Shown here piece by piece: positions 15,767 through 23,674 of a DNA stretch of 36,636 nucleotides (position 1 is the stretch's first letter; each line of letters begins with the position of its first letter). The stretch comes from Cytophagaceae bacterium (GTDB taxonomy: Bacteria > Bacteroidota > Bacteroidia > Cytophagales > Cytophagaceae). Both the position numbers and the translations under genes were made by a program. The notes under the pieces are model-generated. The model made no database searches. It had not been told where the DNA came from and worked only from the letters and a program-made list of their open reading frames with translations. Location of the stretch: assembly GCA_029237685.1 (NCBI GenBank), contig JAQZBV010000024.1, positions 1-36,636 on the forward strand, in the 5' to 3' direction.

Positions 15767-18049
15767 TTATTTTACCTTCACGATCTTAAACGTCGCCAGC
15801 TGATTGCCGTGAACAGCTGTCACGATGTATACTCCGGCAGGTAATGAACTGCCAATGGTAATCGTTTCATCCACGTTCTGTTGATCGTTGGCATACACGA
15901 CTGTTCCCTGTAGGTTTGAAATTTTAAGGGAAACTTTTTCTCCCTTCCAGGCTTGTAAATTCAACCTGGTTTCTTCTGCAAAAGGATTGGGAGAAATGCG
16001 ATAGGCGTGACTTTCTGCTGTTTCTATATCCGTCACTACAGGTGCTGAACAGCCATTGCCGATGCCGATCCAATCGATGTCTATTGTACCCGGGAAACTA
16101 GCGTTATACGTAGCATTGTTGCCAGTGATCGGATAGGTGTAATACCCTGGGTTTACATAGAACTGTAACTTCGTAATGTTAGTGCTGTCTAGCAGACCGG
16201 GACTGCCGCTGTTGTAATTTCTGAACTTTCCTGCAAAATTAATCGTGAAGGTTTGATACGTAGAAGTCAGTTCCAGATCGATCGCAGAGGTATTGTCTAC
16301 CGATCTTCCATTCACATCCACGAGTGTTAAACGCAGCAGGCAATTACCGGAAGCTTTGGCTCTGATCTTAACCACCGGTTTATTGACTGCGCATTGAAAA
16401 TTAAGGGGTGAAGCAGTAGTGCCGTTATTCAAACTATAGGTGAAATTGGACCATTCTCCATACCCATTGTTGGAGATCGTCCAATCTGTGCCTGCCTCTG
16501 TATGCGTGAACGCATGAGGTATAGGATCGATCCAGCTCACGGTGTTGTTGTCAAAGTCATCTGATTGCAAACAGCCTGTAGGAGGCGGAGCGATGGTGAG
16601 GTAATTGGTTTTTGTTTCGGTGTCTGTACCGTTTGTATTGGTCACTTGCAAACTGATTGTTTTCTGTCCGGCTGTAGAGTAAGTCACTGTATGAGGACCA
16701 ACGGTATTTGCTGTAGCGGGACTCGCACCGGAGCCGAAGTTCCAGGCGTAGGTTTCTGCACCTAAAAGATGATCGGAGGCATTGGTGAAGACCACCTGAT
16801 TGCCTGTACACGAAGCTACGTTAGAGGCCTTGAAGTCAGCGATGGGTGGGACGGTTCCTTCGTAGATCGTCGTGAAATAATTCATGTTGGTACCGGTTTC
16901 CGTAAAGTCAAATTTAATCAGGTGCTGACCGCTGGTAAGTACTACACCCGTCACATCGTAATCCGTCCAGGTCTGCCAGCCTCCTGTGGATGCGATACTG
17001 ACATTGCTTTTGAGCAACTGGTCATCGAGTTTGATGTTGAACTTTCCTGTAGACACATTCGATGCCACACGAAAACGGAAGGTATAAGAACCTGTTGCGC
17101 TGATGTTGACCAGGTATTCGTTCCACGTACCGGCATCGGTATAACCGACATTCTGTCCGCCGCCGGCATCCGTGGTAACTTGGAATCCCGTGCCTTTGCG
17201 ACGGTATATGTCTTCGACTTCTATTTTTCCGGGAACAGCATGTGTTGGATAGTCGGCATTGATGTAAGCCGTTCCTAAAGGTTTTAACAAACCATCCGCA
17301 CCCAAAAGAGATACCGAAGGATTCGGGGTACTCCTTCCTGTAAACCAGGAATAGCGGAAGATGTCGGGATCGTTTTCAAAAGCAGCGACGGCATTTTGCA
17401 GGTAAGTGATTTTGTTGGTTTCGGTGGCATTGTCCCAGTAAGCAAACTCTGTAACCCAAATCGGACGGTTGTATTTTTTCATATTGCCCACCAAGGCTGT
17501 CAATCCACCGACAGTAGGTTCGTAATTATGAAAAGCGATGTAATCCACTTTGCAATCCGGACAAGCCGCGAAGAACTCGTCGTGCCAGGTGATGGGACTT
17601 TCGTAACCGGGAATACAAACACCGCCGCCGCAATAAGCTGCTGCCGCGCTGACGATTTCCAAATTTCTCGCTGCGGCAACTTCTTCCAGTTTATACCAGG
17701 CCGCAGCCGCCTGAGCCGGCGTGATGTTGGCTTCCACGGTGAAATTGGGTTCATTGTAAGCCAGCAAATATTTAGCACCAGCAGGTATTTGTTCGATCAT
17801 ACCGGCAACAGTAAAATTGTTGTTCCAGGCCATCGGAACAAACTCCACCCCTAGCGAACTGTAATAGGTTTTAACGGCATCATCAGGAACAGCACTCCAG
17901 TTGTACCACCAGGATACGCCTTCTGCTACTTTATCCAAATCAGCCTGAGAATGGTAGCCATAAGCCATTCCTCTTTTGGGACTGACCTGAGCATTCAGGA
18001 GTGAGGAATAACTGCATAGGAGAACTAAAAGCAAGATTATTTTTTTCAT
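15767..18049 (-). CDS. Secreted GH128-like glycosidase with CBM, PKD and type IX sorting domains
   Basis: This 760-residue secreted enzyme has a signal peptide (residues 1-20, ending LLNA). A catalytic domain of the Glyco_hydro_cc/GH128 type (about 25-270) has likely catalytic glutamates E100 in AYNEPN and E201 in VTEFAYWD; GH128 enzymes cut beta-1,3-glucan. A CBM6-like module (about 275-400, IEVEDIYRRKG and GYTDAGTWNEY), a PKD domain (about 405-490, YAWNFGSG) and a second jelly-roll-like module (about 495-670) follow. A C-terminal type IX sorting domain begins near YRISPNPF and ends in FKIVKVK. The ATG at 18049 is preferred over a GTG two codons earlier because it opens the signal peptide. 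Glucan specificity is inferred from the family. Confidence 0.87.
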   Translation of the reverse strand: MKKIILLLVLLCSYSSLLNAQVSPKRGMAYGYHSQADLDKVAEGVSWWYNWSAVPDDAVKTYYSSLGVEFVPMAWNNNFTVAGMIEQIPAGAKYLLAYNEPNFTVEANITPAQAAAAWYKLEEVAAARNLEIVSAAAAYCGGGVCIPGYESPITWHDEFFAACPDCKVDYIAFHNYEPTVGGLTALVGNMKKYNRPIWVTEFAYWDNATETNKITYLQNAVAAFENDPDIFRYSWFTGRSTPNPSVSLLGADGLLKPLGTAYINADYPTHAVPGKIEVEDIYRRKGTGFQVTTDAGGGQNVGYTDAGTWNEYLVNISATGSYTFRFRVASNVSTGKFNIKLDDQLLKSNVSIASTGGWQTWTDYDVTGVVLTSGQHLIKFDFTETGTNMNYFTTIYEGTVPPIADFKASNVASCTGNQVVFTNASDHLLGAETYAWNFGSGASPATANTVGPHTVTYSTAGQKTISLQVTNTNGTDTETKTNYLTIAPPPTGCLQSDDFDNNTVSWIDPIPHAFTHTEAGTDWTISNNGYGEWSNFTYSLNNGTTASPLNFQCAVNKPVVKIRAKASGNCLLRLTLVDVNGRSVDNTSAIDLELTSTYQTFTINFAGKFRNYNSGSPGLLDSTNITKLQFYVNPGYYTYPITGNNATYNASFPGTIDIDWIGIGNGCSAPVVTDIETAESHAYRISPNPFAEETRLNLQAWKGEKVSLKISNLQGTVVYANDQQNVDETITIGSSLPAGVYIVTAVHGNQLATFKIVKVK

Positions 18050-18429
18050 GAGCACAACCGTTAATCGTTCATTCGCGAGATCTTAGAATAGATACTGATT
18101 ATCTTTAAAAAATGATGCGAAAGTGCCATCATATAGGCCGCCAACCGTGGTTTTGCTGGCTCTCAACAAGGTGTTTGGTTGTTTTTAAACACATTGATTG
18201 TACTGCCTTTCAACGTCTTAACGCTAAATCAGCAGGGAATGTACCTCTTAAGTACCAAGATTGTTTTTTATTAAAAAAAATACCTGACTTTTGTGCGAAC
18301 ACCCTAGTTTATAGCGGAGATTGATTTGTCTTTTTCTTTTAAACAACAATTGTGTGCACAAACCGTCTAACCCGTAAATCAGCTTAGAGCAAGAGTATAG
18401 ATCAACAGAAAGATACTCGCTGGCGCAAC

Positions 18430-18490
18430 TAGGAGACCAGGTAGTTAATTAAACTTCTATTGTTTACTATTACATAGTTGCTTCCTATTC
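18430..18490 (-). pseudogene. Truncated duplicate of the VOC gene 3' end
   Basis: On the plus strand, AAACTTCTATTGTTTA at about 18450 is identical to the plus-strand sequence over the stop codon and last codons of the VOC gene at 18699-18714. Similarity continues inward (ACATAGTTGC, TTCC) after a gap of roughly a dozen bases and outward (AGGAGACC) past the stop. Read on the minus strand it keeps the ending asparagine-serine-lysine-glutamine-stop against asparagine-asparagine-lysine-glutamine-stop in the gene. It is cut off by the REPIN-like element at 18485. Confidence 0.55.
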
Positions 18491-18587
18491 CCTCGGCCTG
18501 TCCCCTGACAGGCCGAAACGTTTGTTAAAGTAAACAGTAGAGGTTCACATCGAACGATGGCCTGTCAGGGGACAGGCCATGGAGTAG
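18485..18587. repeat. REPIN-like element, family C (single copy here)
   Basis: Two small perfect hairpins face each other: GGCCTGTC/GACAGGCC with loop CCCT at 18495-18514 and the inverse with loop AGGG at 18559-18578. Imperfect outer arms (CTATTCC and GGAGTAG) extend the inverted repeat. The 44-base spacer shows no gene. Confidence 0.6.
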
Positions 18588-18605
18588 GATTAACTTAACG
18601 ACATT

Positions 18606-18622
18606 GCCCCTGAAGGGGACTT
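18606..18622 (+). repeat. CCCCTGAAGGGGACTT short palindromic repeat
   Basis: Short copy of a family also found at 20843-20870, 29763-29788 and 36551-36575. Core is CCCCTRAAGGGG followed by ACTT. Confidence 0.55.
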
Positions 18623-18704
18623 GTCTGCTTAGAAGCAAGAGAGCAACAGATGAGTTGCCAATAGATATTGGTACCAGCAGGAGACCTAGTTGTTCATTAA
18701 ACTT

Positions 18705-19598
18705 CTATTGTTTATTATTTTGAAACAGTTCAACATAGTTGCCTTCCGTATCTTTAATCAACACAAAAATGCCATTCAGTGATTTCATTACTGTCTTTTC
18801 AGAAGCAAGTTTGCCCCCTGCTGTCTTTACCTTTGCAATGGCACTATCCAAATCATCTACTTCCACCAAAACAGCAGGTGTGGGCAAACCGATTTCACGT
18901 TTTACAATACAACCGTTAATGGCACCTTTTGTCTCCGAAATATAGTTGCTGTCACTTTTGCTATTTATGGCTACATAAAAAGAATACCGGTCATTCTCTT
19001 CCTTTGTTTCAGGCTCTATTGTCCAATTAAAAGCTTCTTTATAAAATTTAATTGCCCTTTGTACATTGTCAGCAGGCATGCTGAACCACGTTACTTTGTT
19101 GGCCTGAATTTCGGCTTGCTCTGTTATTTTCTCCTGTGGTGTATAGTTTACAAAATCAATGCCTATACCGTTTGGATCTTGTATAGCAAAATGCCTGTCC
19201 CCCCAAGACTCGTTGCGTATATCAATTTTGATTTCGACTCCTTGTTTTTTCAACTGGAGGTAAATGCTGTCCACATCGTCTACTTCAATGGTTAAATAAA
19301 CGCCCTGATTTTGGAAGGGCGCTTGAAAAAGTGCTTGCTGACTGGGGTGTTTCGGAAGCAAGAAACTGATTTCTGATTCACCATTAGGCGTGTGTAACAA
19401 AAGATAAAATTCATTTTCAAACGTTACTCCAAAACCTAACTTCTCCGTGTAAAAAGCCTTGGTTTCTGCCAACTTAGGTGTTATGATACCAGCATTTAGT
19501 TTCATATGGAATGAGTTTTTACTTGTTGAACTTGATTGTGCACATACACTTGCTGTAAAGCATATTGTGGAAATGAATACCAGTAACCGTTTCATCAT
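18705..19598 (-). CDS. Exported double-VOC (glyoxalase-like) protein
   Basis: This 297-residue protein has a signal peptide (LLVFISTICFTASVCAQ, cleavage near residue 21) and two VOC domains. The first (about 33-152) begins MKLNAGIITPKLAETKAFYTEKLGFGV and the second (about 165-293) begins VTWFSMPADNVQRAIKFYKEAFNW. Tandem VOC domains often form one complete ligand or metal site. Export is unusual for this fold, which is mostly cytoplasmic. It follows an AraC regulator gene by 66 bases on the same strand, so they are probably co-transcribed. Codon use looks more AT-rich than in neighbouring genes. The substrate is unknown. Confidence 0.85.
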   Translation of the reverse strand: MMKRLLVFISTICFTASVCAQSSSTSKNSFHMKLNAGIITPKLAETKAFYTEKLGFGVTFENEFYLLLHTPNGESEISFLLPKHPSQQALFQAPFQNQGVYLTIEVDDVDSIYLQLKKQGVEIKIDIRNESWGDRHFAIQDPNGIGIDFVNYTPQEKITEQAEIQANKVTWFSMPADNVQRAIKFYKEAFNWTIEPETKEENDRYSFYVAINSKSDSNYISETKGAINGCIVKREIGLPTPAVLVEVDDLDSAIAKVKTAGGKLASEKTVMKSLNGIFVLIKDTEGNYVELFQNNKQ

Positions 19599-19664
19599 GG
19601 ATTATTTTTGATCATCACAAAGTTGATGGAAATGAACTTATTGAAATAGTAAAAAACGGACATC

Positions 19665-20480
19665 TTACTTCCCAAAGGCTTGATTAGGGGTGACGCCATG
19701 AAATTTTTTAAACTCTTTAATAAAATGTGACTGATCGTAGTATCCGAGGTCAAAAAATAAATCTTGGTGTTTTGGGTTTTGGTTTGACGGTTTTGCTTTA
19801 AGAATATTTTGAAAACGAACCACTTGACTGAACGTTTTAGGCGTGTCTCCGATGTAAAATTCAAAAAGTCTTCGAAGTTGTCGTTGACTGATGCCTGGGT
19901 TCAAGTCCTTCTGAATGTCAACCGCACCATGGTTTTTAAAAATAATGTCTAAGCTTTCATAAACCCTGCCATCCCAATCAAAATTGGATTCATCAATGAG
20001 TTGAAGGAAGTAATTGTCAAAAATATGTTTTATCTCCGCCAGATTATTACCAGGTTCAATATGTTCTCTTATAAAAAATGAGGTGGAAGGAACCACGTTT
20101 GCTAAATGTTCAAACCTGTTGGCCAGTTCTTTTGAACTGACATTAAATATCTGAGAAAACATGGTCGGTAAAAAACGCACGCCAACGTAGTTAAAGGATG
20201 AACTCAGTAAAAAATCAGTGGCCTTTTCACAGAAGCCCATGACAAAATTATCCTGCGGGTTTTGCATTTCAAAAAAAATGTCGATGCAACCGTCCGCCAC
20301 GATGATGTGATGGAGTTCTTCTGCAAGCGGTTCGGTGGTTTTAAATTGCCAGTAGCAATAAATGTACTTTTGAAGTTTTAGAGCAGGACTCAATTCCTGA
20401 TAAATGAAATTCTCCGCCCGCTCACTGGCATTGGGCTGTATGGGTGTAAAGTATTTTCTTATGTCAATGGAGTTGTTCAT
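19665..20480 (-). CDS. AraC family transcriptional regulator
   Basis: This 271-residue regulator has an N-terminal ligand-binding-type domain (about residues 20-150, with LQKYIYCYWQFKT, seen in a large Bacteroidota AraC subgroup) and a C-terminal AraC DNA-binding domain with two helix-turn-helix units (about 185-268, ISQRQLRRLFEFYIG and LGYYDQSHFIKEFKKFHGVTPNQ). It precedes the exported VOC gene and may control it. A TATATTTA, 7 of 8 to TAnnTTTG, lies on the minus strand at 20503-20510, suitably placed for a promoter. Confidence 0.9.
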   Translation of the reverse strand: MNNSIDIRKYFTPIQPNASERAENFIYQELSPALKLQKYIYCYWQFKTTEPLAEELHHIIVADGCIDIFFEMQNPQDNFVMGFCEKATDFLLSSSFNYVGVRFLPTMFSQIFNVSSKELANRFEHLANVVPSTSFFIREHIEPGNNLAEIKHIFDNYFLQLIDESNFDWDGRVYESLDIIFKNHGAVDIQKDLNPGISQRQLRRLFEFYIGDTPKTFSQVVRFQNILKAKPSNQNPKHQDLFFDLGYYDQSHFIKEFKKFHGVTPNQAFGK

Positions 20481-20596
20481 GTTAAGCTGACATCACGCTG
20501 AATAAATATACTAAACAGATCCTTCTTCTTAAAAAGCTTTCCACTAAAAATATGACTGCACACCCGCTGTGCTTGGGCTGGCGCATTCTATACGCT

Positions 20597-20618
20597 GGCG
20601 CCAATATCTATTGGTGCC
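20597..20618. repeat. GGCGCCAATA palindrome
   Basis: GGCGCCAATA at 20597-20606 and TATTGGTGCC at 20609-20618 form a 10-base inverted repeat with one wobble pair. Related palindromes lie at 20783-20804 and, more degenerate, 18656-18675. Confidence 0.55.
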
Positions 20619-20723
20619 CCTTCCACATAGGGCTTCTGCCCGGGAATAGACTAACAACTAAAGTAAAGATATAAAACTACTCTGTTATCATTCAGTTTAA
20701 TTAAAATCTGTTTCTAACAATAA

Positions 20724-20758
20724 GGGTTATTAAATTAGCATGATTAATTTAATAACCC
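20724..20758. terminator. AT-rich 14-bp hairpin, possible terminator
   Basis: GGGTTATTAAATTA at 20724-20737 pairs perfectly with TAATTTAATAACCC at 20745-20758 across a 7-base loop. No T run follows on either strand, and no gene ends close by in the right direction except the penicillin-binding protein on the minus strand, so its role is uncertain. Confidence 0.35.
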
Positions 20759-20782
20759 CGGACAGATGTCCTATGTCAAAAA

Positions 20783-20804
20783 GGCACCAATAAAAATTGG
20801 CGCC
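20783..20804. repeat. GGCACCAAT/ATTGGCGCC palindrome
   Basis: GGCACCAAT at 20783-20791 pairs with ATTGGCGCC at 20796-20804, with one wobble and a 4-base loop. Same family as 20597-20618. Confidence 0.55.
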
Positions 20805-20842
20805 AGCAGCGAGAAAGAATGTCATCTCTTTCTCTTTCTTTA

Positions 20843-20870
20843 AAGTCCCCTTCAGGGGATTTAGGGGTTA
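20843..20870 (-). repeat. CCCCTAAAT-family repeat, reverse orientation
   Basis: Plus-strand AAGTCCCCTTCAGGGGAT followed by TTAGGGG is the reverse complement of the copies at 29763-29788 and 36551-36575. It lies downstream of the penicillin-binding protein gene. Confidence 0.6.
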
Positions 20871-20919
20871 AGACAGCTTGGTGTTCGAACGAAAGTACAA
20901 TTACCTATCCTTATTCTAC

Positions 20920-23244
20920 TCATTCTTTCTTCCGAAACGGCCACCATCCTTTTTTCGGTTTGTCTTTTTTATCTTTCTCTTCTGCATCCCCTTCTTTGTC
21001 TTCTTTCTTTTTCTTGCCGAATATTTTTTGCCACATCGTTTGTTTCGCCTCTTCATAAGCCATGCAATCCAATCGCTCCAAAGCCGCCGCTGATAAAGGT
21101 GCAAAATGCTGCGTTCTGTTTTTCTTAAACGCAGGATCGCGATCTACTTTCGCCATGAATTTGGCCCATATAGGCAGAGCCGTAGCCGCACCTTTCCCTA
21201 AAGCCAACGAACGGAAATGCACCCTCCGGTCTTCCGCACCTACCCAAACGCCTGCCACCAGGTCAGGAGTAAAACCGATAAACCAGCCGTCAGCCTGTGA
21301 TTGTGTGGTTCCGGTCTTGCCGGCGATGTCACGGCGAAAGCCATAGACAGAGCGCAAAGAAGAACCGGTACCTTCGTTCACGGCATTCTGTAACATGTGC
21401 GTCAACATCGCGGCATCGTCTGTTGACAATACGCGTTTTGGTTTTTGCTGCTTGTGTAGAAAAATGTCTTTGCCCTGTTTATCCGTGATTCGAATCAGAT
21501 AGACCGGTTTGCTCACCAAACCCTCATTGGCAAAGGTACCGTAGGCTGTTACCATTTCCGTGAGTGAAACATCCCCTGAGCCTAAAGCAATGGAAGGAAT
21601 CGGTTCCAACTCGCTGTTGATGCCCATCTTCCGCGCTAATTGAATGGTGTTATTAATGCCTGAACGCACAATTAATTCTGCAGAAACAGTATTGACAGAT
21701 TTCGTCAAGGCGCCTTCCATGGAATAGGTCCCGCCGTATTCGTTCTCCGCGTTTCCCGGGGACCAACCGTCGAACTCTTCGTATATTTTCTTCTCATCAG
21801 AAAAACGCTCACAAGGTTGTATACCTTGCTTCAAAGCAGATGCATACACAATCGGTTTGAAGGTAGAACCTACCTGGCGTTTTGTGTTGGGATTGACATG
21901 GTCATATTGAAAATATTCGTGGTCGATACCGCCAACCCAGGCTTTCACATAACCGCTTTCCGGAGCCATCGCCAATAAGCCTGCCTGTAAAAAGTATTGG
22001 TAATACTTCAGCGAATCCATCGGACTCATGGTCACTTCTTTGTCACCTGCCCAGGTGAAGAGTTTCATCGGCACCGGTTTATTGAAAATGATGTTGATCT
22101 CTTTCTCTGACAAACCTTGTTCTTTCAAGGCTTTGTAATGATCGCAGCGTTTCATCGCATCCTGGATCACAGCCGCATTTTTGCCCCAGGGTCTTTGTCC
22201 TTTCCAATGCGCAAAAAAAGTACGCTGAACAACAGCCATGTGTTCACGCACCGCTTCTTCCGCGTGTTGCTGCATTCTTGAATCCAGCGTGGTATATATT
22301 TTTAGTCCGTCGGTGTACAAATTGTATTCAGAGCCGTCCGGTTTGGGATGCGCTGTACACCAGGTAATCAGTTCTTGCCGCAGCTGTTCTCTGAAATACG
22401 GGGCCAATCCTTCGTGATGATTCTCTACTGTATAGCGCACCACCAAAGGAAGAGCTTTGAGGGAGTCAACACTTGCTCTGGATAAATAGTCGTTTTTATA
22501 TAACTGCTCTAGCACCACATTGCGCCTGTCTTTGGAACGTCCGGGGTTTTTGCGCGGGTTGTAAGAAGTGTTGGCTTTCAACATACCCACCAACACGGCA
22601 GATTCCTGAATGCTTAACTCGGATGGTGCTTTATCGAAGAAACGTTTTGCTGCTACTTTGATTCCATACGCATTGTCGCCAAAAGGCACCGTATTCAGGT
22701 AAAGGGTAAGGATCTCTTCTTTGTTGAATACCTTTTCCAGTTTACGCGCCGTAATGGCTTCACGCAGTTTATTCAAAGGCAAAGAAAGAAAAGGGTATTG
22801 TTTTCTGGGAAAAACATTTTTAGCCAATTGCTGACTCAGTGTACTCCCTCCGCCGGAATTTTCCTTTCTCAGCAAAACACTTTTGACCAATACACGCAGC
22901 ATACCAATGCCATCTACTCCGGTATGCTCATAAAAGCGCGCGTCTTCCGTAGCTACGAGCGCCTGAATCAAATCCTGGGAAATTTCGGAATAGGCTACAT
23001 TGCTGCGTTCGTAAATGAAATACTTACCCAGCAGCACCCCATCGGCAGAATAAACTTCTGAAGCCGTATGGTTCTGAATGTTTCGTAACTCCGTTTCAGA
23101 AGGTACTTTGCCTGCCACATAATTGTACAAGAAAACAAGAGAAACGATGAAAAGCAGCAGTAAGCCGGCGAATGCAATGGCTGCGCGTTTGAGCCAGCGG
23201 TTTTTCAAAAATTTACGGATGTTCTCTTTCAAAGATAAGGGCAT
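20920..23244 (-). CDS. Class A penicillin-binding protein (PBP1A type)
   Basis: This 774-residue enzyme joins and crosslinks peptidoglycan strands. It has an N-terminal cytoplasmic tail, one transmembrane anchor (about residues 20-44), a glycosyltransferase family 51 domain (about 60-235; catalytic E100 in ATEDARFYEH, plus GGGSTLSQQLAKN), and a transpeptidase domain (about 420-700; nucleophile S460 in GSTFKP, SVN in TKSVNTVSAE, and KTG in AGKTGTTQ). The C-terminus is a strongly lysine- and glutamate-rich tail ending in WWPFRKKE. Length is usual. It is alone on its strand between repeat-rich gaps. Confidence 0.96.
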   Translation of the reverse strand: MPLSLKENIRKFLKNRWLKRAAIAFAGLLLLFIVSLVFLYNYVAGKVPSETELRNIQNHTASEVYSADGVLLGKYFIYERSNVAYSEISQDLIQALVATEDARFYEHTGVDGIGMLRVLVKSVLLRKENSGGGSTLSQQLAKNVFPRKQYPFLSLPLNKLREAITARKLEKVFNKEEILTLYLNTVPFGDNAYGIKVAAKRFFDKAPSELSIQESAVLVGMLKANTSYNPRKNPGRSKDRRNVVLEQLYKNDYLSRASVDSLKALPLVVRYTVENHHEGLAPYFREQLRQELITWCTAHPKPDGSEYNLYTDGLKIYTTLDSRMQQHAEEAVREHMAVVQRTFFAHWKGQRPWGKNAAVIQDAMKRCDHYKALKEQGLSEKEINIIFNKPVPMKLFTWAGDKEVTMSPMDSLKYYQYFLQAGLLAMAPESGYVKAWVGGIDHEYFQYDHVNPNTKRQVGSTFKPIVYASALKQGIQPCERFSDEKKIYEEFDGWSPGNAENEYGGTYSMEGALTKSVNTVSAELIVRSGINNTIQLARKMGINSELEPIPSIALGSGDVSLTEMVTAYGTFANEGLVSKPVYLIRITDKQGKDIFLHKQQKPKRVLSTDDAAMLTHMLQNAVNEGTGSSLRSVYGFRRDIAGKTGTTQSQADGWFIGFTPDLVAGVWVGAEDRRVHFRSLALGKGAATALPIWAKFMAKVDRDPAFKKNRTQHFAPLSAAALERLDCMAYEEAKQTMWQKIFGKKKKEDKEGDAEEKDKKDKPKKGWWPFRKKE

Positions 23245-23674
23245 GCTTTAGCTGGTAGATTTGTGTGATAACGCTTAAAAGTATCAATCCATTGCGACAG
23301 TTACAACTGTGTAGATTTTCCTCAGGCCGTTAGTGGTTTATGAATAAGGGATTTTGCTTTTGTGAAGAAGATCAAGCATTGGTTTGTTAGGGCGTTACCG
23401 CCAATCAATCTTTAGTCGTCTTATCTATCTTTTGTGTTCCCGCAGGGCTTCCTGATAAGGGAACCTGCGTTCTTGAATGCAACGAAGATTGCATTACTCG
23501 AGCAGCGCGTAGGGTCCTCTCCGAGAGACCCTGCGGGGACTAACGATCAAACTCACGATGCATAAAGATTATCTTAGAGTTCAAACATCAATTACTCTCA
23601 ATAAAAAAATAAATTTCATTTTTTTTAACCAAAACGAACGACTACTTTAAGATAAATTTCTCGTACACTTTTTA
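23245..23674. other. Gene-free stretch holding a REPIN-like element
   Basis: No credible gene. It separates the divergent penicillin-binding protein and PAS kinase genes, so it should hold both promoters, though I found no full TAnnTTTG match on either strand. A family B hairpin element lies at 23436-23540. The 90 bases before the kinase gene are very AT-rich. Confidence 0.45.
23436..23540. repeat. REPIN-like element, family B, copy 1
   Basis: Ends GTTCCCGCAGGG (23436-23447) and CCCTGCGGGGAC (23529-23540) form an inverted repeat with one wobble. Inside, AGGGTCCTCT and AGAGACCCT make a smaller hairpin next to the right end. Copy 2 at 29860-29965 has the same right end and the same overall plan with a diverged spacer. 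Confidence 0.65.

Larger units (their letters stand above)
18050..18704. other. Gene-free repeat-rich stretch
   Basis: No credible gene is present. The first 330 bases show nothing I can name. From about 18383 to 18745 there is a partly decayed tandem duplication that includes the tail of the VOC gene, with a REPIN-like element (18485-18587), a CCCCTGAAGGGGACTT copy (18606-18622) and a TGCCAATA/TATTGGTA palindrome (18656-18675) between and inside the copies. Base use is more AT-rich than in neighbouring genes by eye. Confidence 0.5.
20481..20919. other. Gene-free stretch with several palindromic repeats
   Basis: No credible gene. It contains a possible minus-strand promoter at 20503-20510, two GGCGCCAAT-type palindromes (20597-20618 and 20783-20804), an AT-rich 14-bp hairpin (20724-20758) and a CCCCTAAAT-family repeat (20843-20870). 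Short plus-strand open frames near its right edge overlap the penicillin-binding protein gene and are serine/phenylalanine-rich shadows. Confidence 0.5.

Noticed and set aside
16769-17278. 169-residue plus-strand open frame
   Set aside because: Lies entirely antisense to the glycosidase gene, is cysteine- and glycine-rich without domain features, and has no promoter; a shadow frame.
17396-17854. 152-residue plus-strand open frame
   Set aside because: Antisense to the GH128-like catalytic domain, which has clear motifs in the other direction.
18112-18324. 70-residue plus-strand open frame in the gap before the VOC gene
   Set aside because: No start signal, no recognisable motif, and unusual cysteine/tryptophan content; most likely chance.
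20819-21093. Two serine/phenylalanine-rich short open frames
   Set aside because: They run antisense over the lysine-rich tail of the penicillin-binding protein; the low complexity comes from that tail.
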